From: UBA5543 sp964464965
Lineage (GTDB): Bacteria > Bacteroidota > Bacteroidia > Chitinophagales > Chitinophagaceae
NCBI GenBank assembly: GCA_964464965.1
Contig: CAYXHM010000004.1
Span: 62,001 to 126,000 of the forward strand
DNA length: 64,000 bases
Direction of reading: 5' to 3'
This document shows, piece by piece, positions 9,141-17,183 of this stretch (positions within the stretch are counted from its first letter, which is position 1; each line of letters starts with the position of its first letter). A program made the translations under genes and the position numbers. The notes under the pieces are model-generated. The model ran no database searches. It saw nothing but the letters and a program-made list of their open reading frames with translations, and was not told where the DNA came from.

Positions 9141-10427
9141 TTGACATTTGAAGATTTTGGTTTCGACCCTGATGTAGAGGATGGGTTGAAAACGATGGGA
9201 TATAAAGTGCCCACACCCATACAGCAGTCAGCAATACCCGCAATACTTGATAATAAAGACCTGATAGCCTGCGCACAGACAGGCACGGGCAAAACGGCTG
9301 CCTACCTGCTGCCTATATTACACAAGATAATTACATCGCCCCCATGCATGCTGAATACGCTGATACTGGCACCCACGCGAGAGCTGGCACAGCAGATAGA
9401 CCAGCAGATAGATGGCTTGGCATATTATATGGACATCAGCTCTATACCCATATACGGTGGTGGAGATGGTAACGTATTCACCCAGCAGCGCCGCGCGCTC
9501 GATGCAGGGGTAGACATAGTGATAGCCACACCCGGCAGGCTCATATCGCACCTGGCATCGGGCGCTATAAAGCTCGACGACCTGCAGCACCTGGTGCTGG
9601 ACGAGGCCGACCGTATGCTGGACATGGGCTTTTACGACGACATCGTAAAGATCATCAACTACCTGCCCAGCCACAGGCAGACCCTGCTGTTCTCTGCCAC
9701 CATGCCGCCCAAGATAAGGGCGCTGGCTGGTAAAATATTGCAGAACCCCATGCAGATAAGCATAGCCATATCAAAACCTGCAGAGGGTATATGGCAGCGT
9801 GCCTTTATGGTGTATGATGATAACAAGATAGACCTGCTGAAAGCATTGCTGAAGGCCGATACCTACAACAGCGTTATCATATTCGCATCTACCAAAGAGA
9901 ATGTAAAACGCCTGGACCGCGAACTGGCAAAGACCGGCATAGATGCCAAGGCCTTCCACTCAGACCTGGAGCAGGCAGAGCGCGAAGACCTGATGAACAA
10001 GTTTAAAAGCAGGCGTATTAATATACTGATAGGTACCGATGTACTCTCCCGCGGTATAGATGTAGAGGGTATAGACCTCGTGGTGAACTACGATGCCCCG
10101 CCGGATCCCGAAGATTATGTGCACCGCATAGGCCGTACAGCCAGGGCAGCATCAAAAGGCACAGCCATCACCTTTATCAACGATAAAGACCAGGAAAAAT
10201 TTGCCCGTATAGAAAAGCTGATAGAACGCGAGATACCCAAAGAGCCCATGCCCGAAGGCATACCCGAAGGCCCGGAATACAACCCACGCCGCAGGGGCGG
10301 TGGTGGTGGCGGCGGCAACCGGGGCGGTGGATTTAAAGGCAAAGGCAGCGGTGGCCATAAAGGACGCTCCGGCGGCAGCCAGAAGCGCAAGTTTGGAGGC
10401 ACGGGAGACAGGAAACCACAGGGCTAA
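9141..10427 (+). CDS. DEAD-box ATP-dependent RNA helicase (RhlE-like)
   Basis: A 428-residue helicase unwinding RNA duplexes in ribosome assembly or RNA decay. The motifs are in order: Q motif PTPIQQSAIP, Walker A AQTGTGKT (residues 45-52), PTRELAQQ, TPGR, DEAD (154-157), SAT, STKENVKRL, RGIDVEGIDLV and HRIGRTAR. The C-terminal 60 residues are glycine/arginine-rich (GGGGGGNRGGG, KGRSGGSQKRK), an RNA-binding tail typical of RhlE in this phylum. The start is TTG at 9141. A strong terminator follows at 10471. Confidence 0.96.
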   Translation: MTFEDFGFDPDVEDGLKTMGYKVPTPIQQSAIPAILDNKDLIACAQTGTGKTAAYLLPILHKIITSPPCMLNTLILAPTRELAQQIDQQIDGLAYYMDISSIPIYGGGDGNVFTQQRRALDAGVDIVIATPGRLISHLASGAIKLDDLQHLVLDEADRMLDMGFYDDIVKIINYLPSHRQTLLFSATMPPKIRALAGKILQNPMQISIAISKPAEGIWQRAFMVYDDNKIDLLKALLKADTYNSVIIFASTKENVKRLDRELAKTGIDAKAFHSDLEQAEREDLMNKFKSRRINILIGTDVLSRGIDVEGIDLVVNYDAPPDPEDYVHRIGRTARAASKGTAITFINDKDQEKFARIEKLIEREIPKEPMPEGIPEGPEYNPRRRGGGGGGGNRGGGFKGKGSGGHKGRSGGSQKRKFGGTGDRKPQG

Positions 10428-10470
10428 AACCCATACACAGCACAGCACAGGTTTTTTTTAAAAGACATAA

Positions 10471-10500
10471 AAAAAGCAGCCTTACGGGGCTGCTTTTTAA
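10471..10500 (+). terminator. Terminator after DEAD-box helicase
   Basis: Eleven-base stem (10471-10481 with 10488-10498) ending in a run of T. The arm sequence is AAAAAGCAGCC, so it could also act on the reverse strand. Confidence 0.9.
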
Positions 10501-10633
10501 ATTCTGGAATCTGTGATAGAACTCCGTTGTAACTGGTGTAAAGATGCTAACCCCTCCCCAACCGTAAAAACATTCCACCCCTCCTTAACCTCATATTAAC
10601 AAATAACACACTGTCTCCCGCCAAACAAGTAAG

Positions 10634-10780
10634 CTCCCCACCTCAGATGAGGAGGGGAGAATGAACGTTCCGCCCTTGGGCGGAGGAAGGTCATTCGGGG
10701 GCGGTTGACACTCGCGCTGAACTAGTAACATTTCCCCTCCCACGGAGGGGTTGGGGTGGGTTACTCGCGCAGGACACTTT
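10634..10780 (+). repeat. GC-rich mosaic palindromic repeat, cluster 1
   Basis: Within the gene-free 10428-10921 stretch. Hairpin 1 is at 10634-10659 (CTCCCC..GGGGAG). Hairpin 2 is at 10659-10696, with inner stem TCCGCCC/GGGCGGA and outer stem GAATGA/TCATTC. A CACTCGCG linker follows, then a third palindrome, CCCCTCCCACGGAGGGG, near 10734-10750, then GGTTGGGGTGGG and the linker TACTCGCGCAGGAC. Copies of each module recur at 11.7-11.9, 12.6 and 18.4-18.9 kb. No gene is seen in this stretch; the bases between 10780 and 10921 hold only the nitroreductase leader. Confidence 0.85.
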
Positions 10781-10921
10781 TAGGTTTTGACTTTTTACTC
10801 TTGACTTCAGGCAGCATGTGTAAACCAGCTATCCCGCAGTATACTGGTATACAAAAGTATATTGCTATACATTGTATACTATGCATCGGTACCTTTACCC
10901 CTACAAAAAAATATAACAACA

Positions 10922-11554
10922 ATGATTTTATTAGATTCGCTGAAATGGCGCTATGCAACCAAAAAAATGAACGGCACACCCGTGCCGCAGCATAAAGTAG
11001 ATAATATACTCCAGGCCGCCAGCCTTGCCCCCACATCTGCAGGGCTGCAGCCCTACAGGGTTATCGTCATCACCAACCCGGCGCTGAAACAGCAGATACT
11101 GCCCATAGCCAACAACCAGGCACAGGTCACCGATGGCTCTCACCTGCTGGTGTTTGCCGCCTGGCACGACTATACCATACCCCGTATAGATCAGCACCTG
11201 GCGCACACCGCTGCCGAAAGGGGCATGCCTGTAGATGCGTTTAACGATTTCAGGGAAAAGCTGGTGGCGGCGTTTACCACCCGCACCGCGCAAGAAAACT
11301 TTGAGCATGCCGCCCGGCAAAGCTACATAGGCTTTGGCATGGCCATAGCCGCCGCGGCAGAGCAGCGTGTAGATGCCACACCTATGGAGGGCTTCGACAG
11401 CAACGCGCTCGATGAACTGCTGGGCCTGCCCGCACTGGGGCTGAAAAGCGTTACCATACTGCCCCTGGGCTACCGCGACGATGCCAACGACTGGCTCGTA
11501 AACCTGAAAAAAGTACGCACCCCCCAGCACGATTTTATCATAAACATGAACTAA
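10922..11554 (+). CDS. NAD(P)H-dependent nitroreductase family oxidoreductase
   Basis: A 210-residue FMN-dependent nitroreductase-fold enzyme. Family marks are SLKWRYATKKMNG near the N-terminus, LQAASLAPTSAGLQPYRVIVI (FMN phosphate and flavin contacts), SYIGFGMAIAAAAEQRVDATPMEGFD and LPLGYRDDANDWLVNLKKVR at the end. I start at the ATG at 10922, since the upstream in-frame extension is not conserved-looking and lies in the leader. The likely role is reduction of nitro/quinone compounds; the substrate is unknown. A near-match to the -7 element (TACCTTTA, 10890-10897) precedes it. It sits alone between repeat-rich stretches and is GC-rich compared with most of the window. Confidence 0.88.
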   Translation: MILLDSLKWRYATKKMNGTPVPQHKVDNILQAASLAPTSAGLQPYRVIVITNPALKQQILPIANNQAQVTDGSHLLVFAAWHDYTIPRIDQHLAHTAAERGMPVDAFNDFREKLVAAFTTRTAQENFEHAARQSYIGFGMAIAAAAEQRVDATPMEGFDSNALDELLGLPALGLKSVTILPLGYRDDANDWLVNLKKVRTPQHDFIINMN

Positions 11555-11561
11555 CCAACCC

Positions 11562-11600
11562 ACACCCCGTGCCCATCCACAACCGCACGGGGTGTTATTT
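11562..11600 (+). terminator. Terminator after nitroreductase
   Basis: Perfect eleven-base stem ACACCCCGTGC (11562-11572) with GCACGGGGTGT (11585-11595), a 12-base loop, then TATTTCTTT. Confidence 0.9.
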
Positions 11601-11606
11601 CTTTCT

Positions 11607-11648
11607 CCCGTCACTGCGAGGCACGAAGCAGCCTCGCGAAACACCAGG
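11607..11648 (-). repeat. Short palindromic repeat (CGAGGC/GCCTCG family), copy 1
   Basis: Contains GTCACTGCGAGGC, then ACGAAGCA, then GCCTCGC: a hairpin of the widespread GTCAnTGCGAGG...GAAGCAnnCTC interspersed repeat type. An inverted, longer copy lies at 17539-17601. Confidence 0.7.
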
Positions 11649-11751
11649 ATAATTTATTGTCCAAACAACACAAAAACTATGTAGCGACAAAGGCGTTAGC
11701 ACCATTCATCGTTCTGATTACTATTGAACAACTCATGTATAACAGTCCACC
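11649..11751 (+). repeat. 103-bp direct repeat, copy A
   Basis: Starts ATAATTTATTGTCC, then a 21-base divergent stretch, then 68 bases that match 12529-12596 at all but one position. It bounds the left side of the divergent HTH cassette. Confidence 0.9.
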
Positions 11752-11905
11752 CGCGCAGGACAGAATACTGTCTCCCGCTGGCGGGAGTGTCCGCAGGACG
11801 AGGGTGGACCACTCGCGCAGGAAAAAACACTTCCCCTCCCACGGAGGGGTTGGGGTGGGTTACCCGCGCCGGACAAACAACACCCATCGGAGAGGCGGGG
11901 GAGAG
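11745..11905 (+). repeat. GC-rich mosaic palindromic repeat, cluster 2
   Basis: Overlaps the end of direct repeat A. It shows an inner hairpin CTCCCGCTGGCGGGAG (11772-11787) enclosed by GTCCACCC and GGGTGGAC, then the linker CACTCGCGCAGGA, then CCCCTCCCACGGAGGGG with TTGGGGTGGG, then the linker TACCCGCGCCGGAC. The same modules, in the same orientation, occur in clusters 1 and 4. The stretch 11555-11906 holds no gene. Confidence 0.85.
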
Positions 11906-11906
11906 G

Positions 11907-12128
11907 CTACTTCTTCCCAAAATAATGCTCATGGACCATCTTGCCCAGTTGGTCATTCACATTACGGACGCCATGGGCATCCAGCCACTGCTGGAAGGCC
12001 GCAGGGTCTGAGGGCGTAAAGCGTACCAGGTCATCATTTTTCAGGTTAATGATAAAAATATCAATTGAGAAGATATAAGCGGATAATGCTCCCGCCCGGT
12101 GCGGGAATTCGCGATATGTATCTGTCAT
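11907..12128 (-). CDS. Small conserved-looking hypothetical protein
   Basis: A 73-residue acidic soluble protein that I do not recognise. It has an IFIINLKNDDLVRFTPSDPAAFQQWLDAHGVRNVN core followed by GKMVHEHYFGKK. I use the ATG at 12128; the longer frame reaching 12191 would run through the palindromic operator. It is divergent from the HTH regulator at 12220 and shares its control region. The gene pair lies between two 103-bp direct repeats. Possible roles, all unproven, include the effector half of a small two-gene module regulated by the HTH protein. Confidence 0.65.
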   Translation of the reverse strand: MTDTYREFPHRAGALSAYIFSIDIFIINLKNDDLVRFTPSDPAAFQQWLDAHGVRNVNDQLGKMVHEHYFGKK

Positions 12129-12164
12129 GGTTGTGATTTGAAAGACTAAGGTAAATAAAATATT

Positions 12165-12172
12165 TAGTTTTG
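12165..12172 (+). promoter_or_regulatory. HTH gene promoter, -7 element
   Basis: TAGTTTTG matches TAnnTTTG 48 bases before the HTH start. Its last five bases overlap the palindromic operator, the arrangement expected for a repressor. Confidence 0.5.
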
Positions 12173-12193
12173 TCACTCTTAAGGGTGACAAAA
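12168..12193. promoter_or_regulatory. 26-bp palindromic operator between divergent genes
   Basis: Half sites TTTTGTCACTCTT (12168-12180) and AAGGGTGACAAAA (12181-12193) are inverted copies with one mismatch. It lies between the two divergent genes and over the -7 element of the HTH gene, so the HTH protein is the obvious candidate ligand (autoregulation inferred). Confidence 0.75.
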
Positions 12194-12219
12194 TAAACTG
12201 CCATCATCTTTAGTATTGG

Positions 12220-12459
12220 ATGATGCCAGCGCCCATAAATAAGCAACAGGAAAAGCTATTGAAAAAATTAGCTGATAGGGTTAGAACTATCAGGGAAGAA
12301 AAAGGCATGACCCTGCAGGAAGTAGCGCACGAAATAGGCAAAGACCGCCAGTCTATACACCGTCTTGAAAAAGGAGAATTCAACCCCTCATTTATCTACC
12401 TCACAGAAGTTTGTAAAGGCCTGGGCATAGAATTAAGCGATTTGGTGAAGGATTTGTAA
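12220..12459 (+). CDS. Helix-turn-helix transcriptional regulator (Cro/CI, HTH_3)
   Basis: A 79-residue single-domain XRE-type regulator. The HTH spans about residues 18-72: VRTIREEKGMTLQEVAHEIGKDRQSIHRLEKGEFNPSFIYLTEVCKGLGI, with the typical Q-E-V-A-x-x-I-G-x-x-x-x-x-I-x-x-x-E-x-G pattern. Two ATG codons in tandem start it. It probably binds the 26-bp palindrome 27 bases upstream, repressing itself and the divergent gene. A tRNA-like fragment and direct repeat B follow its stop codon at once, so the cassette looks mobile or recombinationally defined. Confidence 0.9.
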   Translation: MMPAPINKQQEKLLKKLADRVRTIREEKGMTLQEVAHEIGKDRQSIHRLEKGEFNPSFIYLTEVCKGLGIELSDLVKDL

Positions 12460-12467
12460 ATCCAGAT

Positions 12468-12494
12468 ACAGGTTCGATTCCTGTCGAGGCTGCA
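12468..12494 (+). other. tRNA-like 3' fragment (T-arm plus acceptor strand)
   Basis: ACAGG-TTCGATT-CCTGT forms a canonical T-arm with the universal TTC, followed by seven bases CGAGGCT that could be a 3' acceptor strand. No D-arm, anticodon arm or matching 5' acceptor strand precedes it; the HTH coding region does. It abuts direct repeat B. This is what an integration scar at a tRNA 3' end would look like, though chance is possible. Confidence 0.45.
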
Positions 12495-12596
12495 TAATTT
12501 ATTGTCCCGGCTGCAATACTACTATCCGGCGACAAAGGCTTTAGCACCATTCATCGTTCTGATTACTATTGAACAACTCATGTATAACAGTCCACC
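12494..12596 (+). repeat. 103-bp direct repeat, copy B
   Basis: ATAATTTATTGTCC at 12494-12507 and the 68-base block at 12529-12596 match copy A; the intervening 21 bases have the same length but a different sequence. It bounds the right side of the HTH cassette. Confidence 0.9.
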
Positions 12597-12871
12597 GCGC
12601 CGGACAAAACACGATAAAAGCTCCTCTCTCTGGGAGAGGCGGGGAGAGGCTATAGCTCCCCACCTATCAAAGCTGTCATGGTGAATGAAGCCCGGCAAAG
12701 CAGGATGTAATGAAGCATCTGCTGAAGCACAGAGATGTAGCCATGTGATACCTGCACCTGTACAGTACGCAGTTTGTTGGTGCGGTCACAAGATCGACCA
12801 AATGGAAATTTTCATAATCGTAGGTTGTATTACAGCACCAGATTCGTTGATGATGAGCTTAGTTACCACTT
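12597..12871. other. Gene-free spacer with repeat modules
   Basis: Starts with the linker CGCGCCGGAC and a GC-rich hairpin CCTCTCTCTGGGAGAGG at about 12622-12638 (cluster 3), then the inverted repeat at 12673-12727. From about 12730 to 12871 I see nothing recognisable. The short frame at 12685-12882 is not supported. Confidence 0.6.
12673..12727 (-). repeat. Interspersed repeat (CAGCAGAT...GACAG family), copy 1
   Basis: On the minus strand it reads TTCAGCAGATGCTTCATT, then ACATCCTGCTTTGCCGG, then CACCATGACAG. It belongs to the TCAGCAGATCC...GGATGACAG type common in Bacteroidota intergenic regions. An inverted copy is at 17184-17235; the pair brackets the large NTPase gene. Confidence 0.75.
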
Positions 12872-15800
12872 CTAACTATTAAGCGAACGATTTATATATT
12901 TTCCGCTAAGTAGAAAATAAAACATAGTTATATGTTCAACGCATATAGCCAACTTCTTTGACCAAATTTCAAGATCATCAAATTGTAGTTTTACTGAATA
13001 TTCAATTTCATCACCTTTTTCAGTAGGAAATAAGTTGTTCTTTATTGCCATTAAAGCATTCCAATATTCTGATTCAAATTCATCGGATTGGTATAAATTC
13101 TCATCAAATGGGAATTCTTCAAGTACATCTGCTAAATAATCTAAAGTGGATTGAAGTTCCTTTTGCAATTCGCCGTGGATTTTCATTACATGGTCAACAA
13201 ATATCGTTTGCCCCAACTCATTTAATTCGTTTGTTTCGAAAAACTTTAATTCAACAATATGTTGTAGATAAATAGGAGTAAGCATAAACCGTTCAATAAA
13301 TGCTTTTGCTTTTACTATTTGAGGTGCAAGAATAGTCCAGTCAACTAATTTCAGATTTTTAATGATACTCTCATCTATCGGTTGGGGCACCCAATTGTGA
13401 ACGCCAATATTATCATATTCATCTCGAAAAACATATTCTCGAATTGAATACCAGCAGCTATTCATTGTATAGTCGTGCACAAGAGGAACAATGAAGAAAT
13501 CCTTAAAATTACTATTAATCATAAGCTGTTTTATACTCACGTATTCGGGCTTATTTATTGCTTCCTGTATTGCCTTGAAAGCAGCCTTAACACCCAATAA
13601 AACATAAACTGGCTCTAATGCTTTAATAATAATTATAGGCTTGTAATTAGTTAAGCGATCATTCTGATACTTTAAACTAAACCAACCTTTTTGAGATTCT
13701 TTCTTGCAATTGTGAATTAACCTCTTTTCAAAGTCTAGTTTCAATTCTTCGATATAGTTATTTGGATTGTAGCGACTGACCGAATGTTGAGCATTATTGA
13801 GATATTCCTTCCAGTAGAACGCAGTTCGGAACAAATCATTTTGTTTGATGTTTATAGCGTTATCCACTGAAAATTTATGAAACTGCATATCCTTTTTTGA
13901 TAGGTAACTATTTATATTCTCAATTGCCTCAAAAAGATTGACCTGTGAAATATGTTCAGTGTTGCTATTAGTATCATCATTTTTTTCAATTACTGCCTTT
14001 AGTCGGTTTAGTATTGTTTCACTAGATTGTCGAATAAAATTCTCAATTCCATTTCGATACTTACTATGATTTTTAAAGAAAGTATCAAATTTGGTTTCAA
14101 ATTTTCTTATTGCTACTTGTTCTTTACCTAATGTCTTTTTCTTCTCTTCTCGTTCATTATAATATATACCCAAAGGATCAGATATAGATTGAGGTTTCAT
14201 TAACATTTCCAATGAATTGTATTGAGCATTAGTTGCTAGGTCTAGCAATGATTTTAAATTTGTTCTATCCTTTCTGAACTTTGAAAATATCTGATTAAAG
14301 AACAGCACGTGTTGAGAAATACTTTGTTCCCATTTTTCTAGTATATTATAAAAACTTTGCCAATCCCTAGGCATATTTTGATAATCGTATCTTCTAATCG
14401 CAATTGCGTTTAGGTTTACCCATTGAGATAAGGGGAGATTTTTTATGCTAATGTTTTTAAAACTATCATCATATGGTAATGGAATCAATGAGATATTGTG
14501 TCCCAATCCTTGGACTGAATATTTTTGTTTGTTAGGGAATGCTTTCCTAAATAGATCAATAATAGCTACTGTATATTCATTCCGGGAAAAATTTTCTTCA
14601 TGTTGGGTTATATCAGAGATGTAACGTGCACTTATTTTATCATCCTCAATTGCAATAAATGGGATGTTATATTCAACTTGCATTTTCTTTATAAAATCTT
14701 CCTGAAGCATATTAATATTAACACTAAATATTTCCATGTGAAATGACATTCCCAATAGTACATCAGCTATAGCTTCAGCATCTAAATATCTAACAGAACT
14801 ATTGATATATTCCGCGTCTATTGCCTTAATATCCTCATGTGAATTCGGTATTTGTTTTAGCCAGAATAGTACTTTGCCATACCCTGTCCAGTCTTCCTTT
14901 GTTGATGGAATATTTTGCGGTAAACAAACGTTTTTCATGAAATTCTCTGCATACTTAAATACGCTCGACTTTGGCACTAACTGTTGGTTTATAGCAGTTG
15001 ATTTTTCGCCTGCATCTTTTTGGAGAAAATCAATACCATCCAAAAATTCTTTAGTGCTGAATGTATCACCAAAATATACATCGACCATCATATACCATGC
15101 CCCTCCCCACTGTGAGCGTGCATCATCTATAAACGATCTGTTCGCTTCTATGTAATCGCACACGCCCAGCCAATTGAATGCATCTAGTAATGATGAGTAA
15201 AAGAGCCAGGAATTATTTATTTGTGTTATTTCAGCGACTACTTCACCCGCGGTAACAATACGGTCATTTAGTACATTTACAAGAAAATAGAATACATCAT
15301 TATCTACGATATAGCTAAGGCATTGAGATATAAAATCCTTTTTGCAGATGATTACTTCATCATACAAATGGTTAAGTAGAAGCTTTGATCGCAATGGATG
15401 TAATCCTGTAAGATATTTTTCTTCAGTGTCAATTTTTATGAGATATTCCTTTTCGAGGCGTTTTGTTATTCCTAGAATATTGTTAACACCTCTTATTTTT
15501 CTAACGTCTACCCTGCCTCCGTATGCATCAATAAGGACAATTACTCTTAAAACGTTTAATATCTCATTTGGAGCAGATAAATTCTCATTTTCAAGAATTG
15601 ATACTTGTTGATGTAATTTGGCAGTTAGAGATTCACCCTTAGTAATGCTATAGACAAATTCTAGTAGTGGGCCTGATTCTCCAAATCTTATCCATGCTTC
15701 ATCAAAGTCAGTGTTGGCAAAATCAATATGCTTTTCATTAATCTTACTATAGATGTTTCGTGCTTCTTGTTTTGTTAATGATACTTCAATTTCCTTTAGC

Positions 15801-16927
15801 CGGAACTCAATTCCGTATGCTATAGCCTTATACCAATCTTCTTGGCGCACAGTAATCAAAAAATTAATTTGTTTATCGTTTGAAAATTCTCTTACTATCT
15901 TCAGCCATTCAACTGAGTTTGGTTGTACATTTATAAGAAAGAGGACTGAAATCGACAATTCCTTCGACAATCCTCTTATGGCAGTAATAGCTGAACGTGT
16001 ATTGATGAAATCTTCTTGAAGGGTTATTTCATATACAAAATTTGATGGACAATAATCTTGTATGTATCGATAGGCTAGTGTTGATTTTCCTTGCCCAGAT
16101 GCTCCACGTAAGACTATGACATTGTGTTCCTCAAAGCCATTTACCACAATGTCTAAAAAATCATTTCTAACTACATCCAGATTCGCAAGTATATGTTCGT
16201 ATCGTGCACTTATACCAGAATAGTATTCTTCTATTAAGGAATTTGGGTCTAAATTTTCTAATAGGCTTTCATTTATAGGGCTGATAAATATTCCAAGTTG
16301 ATTAGTAACAGCAATTGTCTCAGCAAGGAAAATGGCTATTTTCTGAATTTCAGAAAATAGTTTATCGGTCGTTACTATGCGTTGTTTTTCTGCATTAAAA
16401 GAAAGCCAATAAACAAGAATTTTTATTGTCGGTATCGGGTCCGTGAATGGATACTTATCCTTCAATAGTTCAAGTATGCTATTATATATATCAACTTCGT
16501 TTATTAGAACAACTTGAATATTCCTTTTGATTATGTACCATTCATTTTCAGTTAATTCATAAGCCTGAATCGCTTTTCTTTCATTTTTTGTAATACTATT
16601 TTTTGCTTCAATCCATGAAAGCAATTCTGATGAAAAGCTACCAAAGGAAACAATGATAGGTTTTATATTAGCTTTTTTACATTGTACAGATAGGTATCGT
16701 CTAAAAAAGGAAGTTTTAGTTTTCGAAAGAAGATCAGATAATGTAATTTGTTTTGTTAAGTTCTTTACCTGTAATAGCTCAATAAGATTACTATTCTCAT
16801 CGTAGATATCAATATCTTCAATTCCTTCGAGAAAGTACGTTCTGTTTTTTTTATTCTCGGAGAGTATAAGATATAGTGAATAGAGAAATTGGGTTCTATA
16901 ACCTTTTAAAGCAGCAATTCCCGACAT
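12872..16927 (-). CDS. Putative antiviral STAND NTPase with N-terminal Cap4/DUF4297-like nuclease (Avs-like)
   Basis: A 1351-residue three-part protein. Residues 1-56 carry a PD-(D/E)XK-like pattern of the Cap4/DUF4297 group: G9-Y-R-x-Q13, EGIEDIDI with acidic D38/D40, then ELLQVK with Q53-x-K55. The NTPase begins near residue 270 with a P-loop GASGQGKST (275-283) and a sensor-like FLITVRQEDW, as in NACHT/STAND ATPases. The Walker B candidate SVLFLINVQ has N where D is usual. The remaining ~850 residues look helical and are unassigned; in STAND proteins this part senses the invader. Known Avs proteins recognise phage proteins and then cut DNA, so that role is inferred. The gene is strikingly AT-rich against its neighbours, stands alone and is flanked by inverted repeats, suggesting transfer. 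Alternative: another nuclease-NTPase defence family. Confidence 0.7.
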   Translation of the reverse strand: MSGIAALKGYRTQFLYSLYLILSENKKNRTYFLEGIEDIDIYDENSNLIELLQVKNLTKQITLSDLLSKTKTSFFRRYLSVQCKKANIKPIIVSFGSFSSELLSWIEAKNSITKNERKAIQAYELTENEWYIIKRNIQVVLINEVDIYNSILELLKDKYPFTDPIPTIKILVYWLSFNAEKQRIVTTDKLFSEIQKIAIFLAETIAVTNQLGIFISPINESLLENLDPNSLIEEYYSGISARYEHILANLDVVRNDFLDIVVNGFEEHNVIVLRGASGQGKSTLAYRYIQDYCPSNFVYEITLQEDFINTRSAITAIRGLSKELSISVLFLINVQPNSVEWLKIVREFSNDKQINFLITVRQEDWYKAIAYGIEFRLKEIEVSLTKQEARNIYSKINEKHIDFANTDFDEAWIRFGESGPLLEFVYSITKGESLTAKLHQQVSILENENLSAPNEILNVLRVIVLIDAYGGRVDVRKIRGVNNILGITKRLEKEYLIKIDTEEKYLTGLHPLRSKLLLNHLYDEVIICKKDFISQCLSYIVDNDVFYFLVNVLNDRIVTAGEVVAEITQINNSWLFYSSLLDAFNWLGVCDYIEANRSFIDDARSQWGGAWYMMVDVYFGDTFSTKEFLDGIDFLQKDAGEKSTAINQQLVPKSSVFKYAENFMKNVCLPQNIPSTKEDWTGYGKVLFWLKQIPNSHEDIKAIDAEYINSSVRYLDAEAIADVLLGMSFHMEIFSVNINMLQEDFIKKMQVEYNIPFIAIEDDKISARYISDITQHEENFSRNEYTVAIIDLFRKAFPNKQKYSVQGLGHNISLIPLPYDDSFKNISIKNLPLSQWVNLNAIAIRRYDYQNMPRDWQSFYNILEKWEQSISQHVLFFNQIFSKFRKDRTNLKSLLDLATNAQYNSLEMLMKPQSISDPLGIYYNEREEKKKTLGKEQVAIRKFETKFDTFFKNHSKYRNGIENFIRQSSETILNRLKAVIEKNDDTNSNTEHISQVNLFEAIENINSYLSKKDMQFHKFSVDNAINIKQNDLFRTAFYWKEYLNNAQHSVSRYNPNNYIEELKLDFEKRLIHNCKKESQKGWFSLKYQNDRLTNYKPIIIIKALEPVYVLLGVKAAFKAIQEAINKPEYVSIKQLMINSNFKDFFIVPLVHDYTMNSCWYSIREYVFRDEYDNIGVHNWVPQPIDESIIKNLKLVDWTILAPQIVKAKAFIERFMLTPIYLQHIVELKFFETNELNELGQTIFVDHVMKIHGELQKELQSTLDYLADVLEEFPFDENLYQSDEFESEYWNALMAIKNNLFPTEKGDEIEYSVKLQFDDLEIWSKKLAICVEHITMFYFLLSGKYINRSLNS

Positions 16928-17183
16928 GATGAATGTTTCTTAGTTATAAATTCTCAATCTACTTTAATGTAGTCGATAAAACAATTCCAAATGATAATGG
17001 TAAAGTTTAATATGAATTATTTCATGCTGTTCGATATATTCCGCTGGGCATGTCGAATTGAGAAGTAATAACCCTTTCTGAGATATGTATCCTGGATTTG
17101 TTGTTGAACATTTCTGTTCAGCAGCCAATTGTCATAGCCTAACCAATGCTAACTCTGTTTACAAAACGGCTGCATTGGCTGAG

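Noticed and set aside
12440..12494. Complete tRNA-Thr with TTTGTAA anticodon loop upstream of the T-arm
   Set aside because: The stretch is the end of the HTH coding sequence and its anticodon stem does not pair; only the 3' fragment is tRNA-like.
11657..12684. Two short frames (11657-12019 and 12502-12684) sharing ATKALAPFIVLITIEQLMYNSPP
   Set aside because: They share sequence because they run through the 103-bp direct repeat; with only one mismatch there is no evidence of coding constraint.
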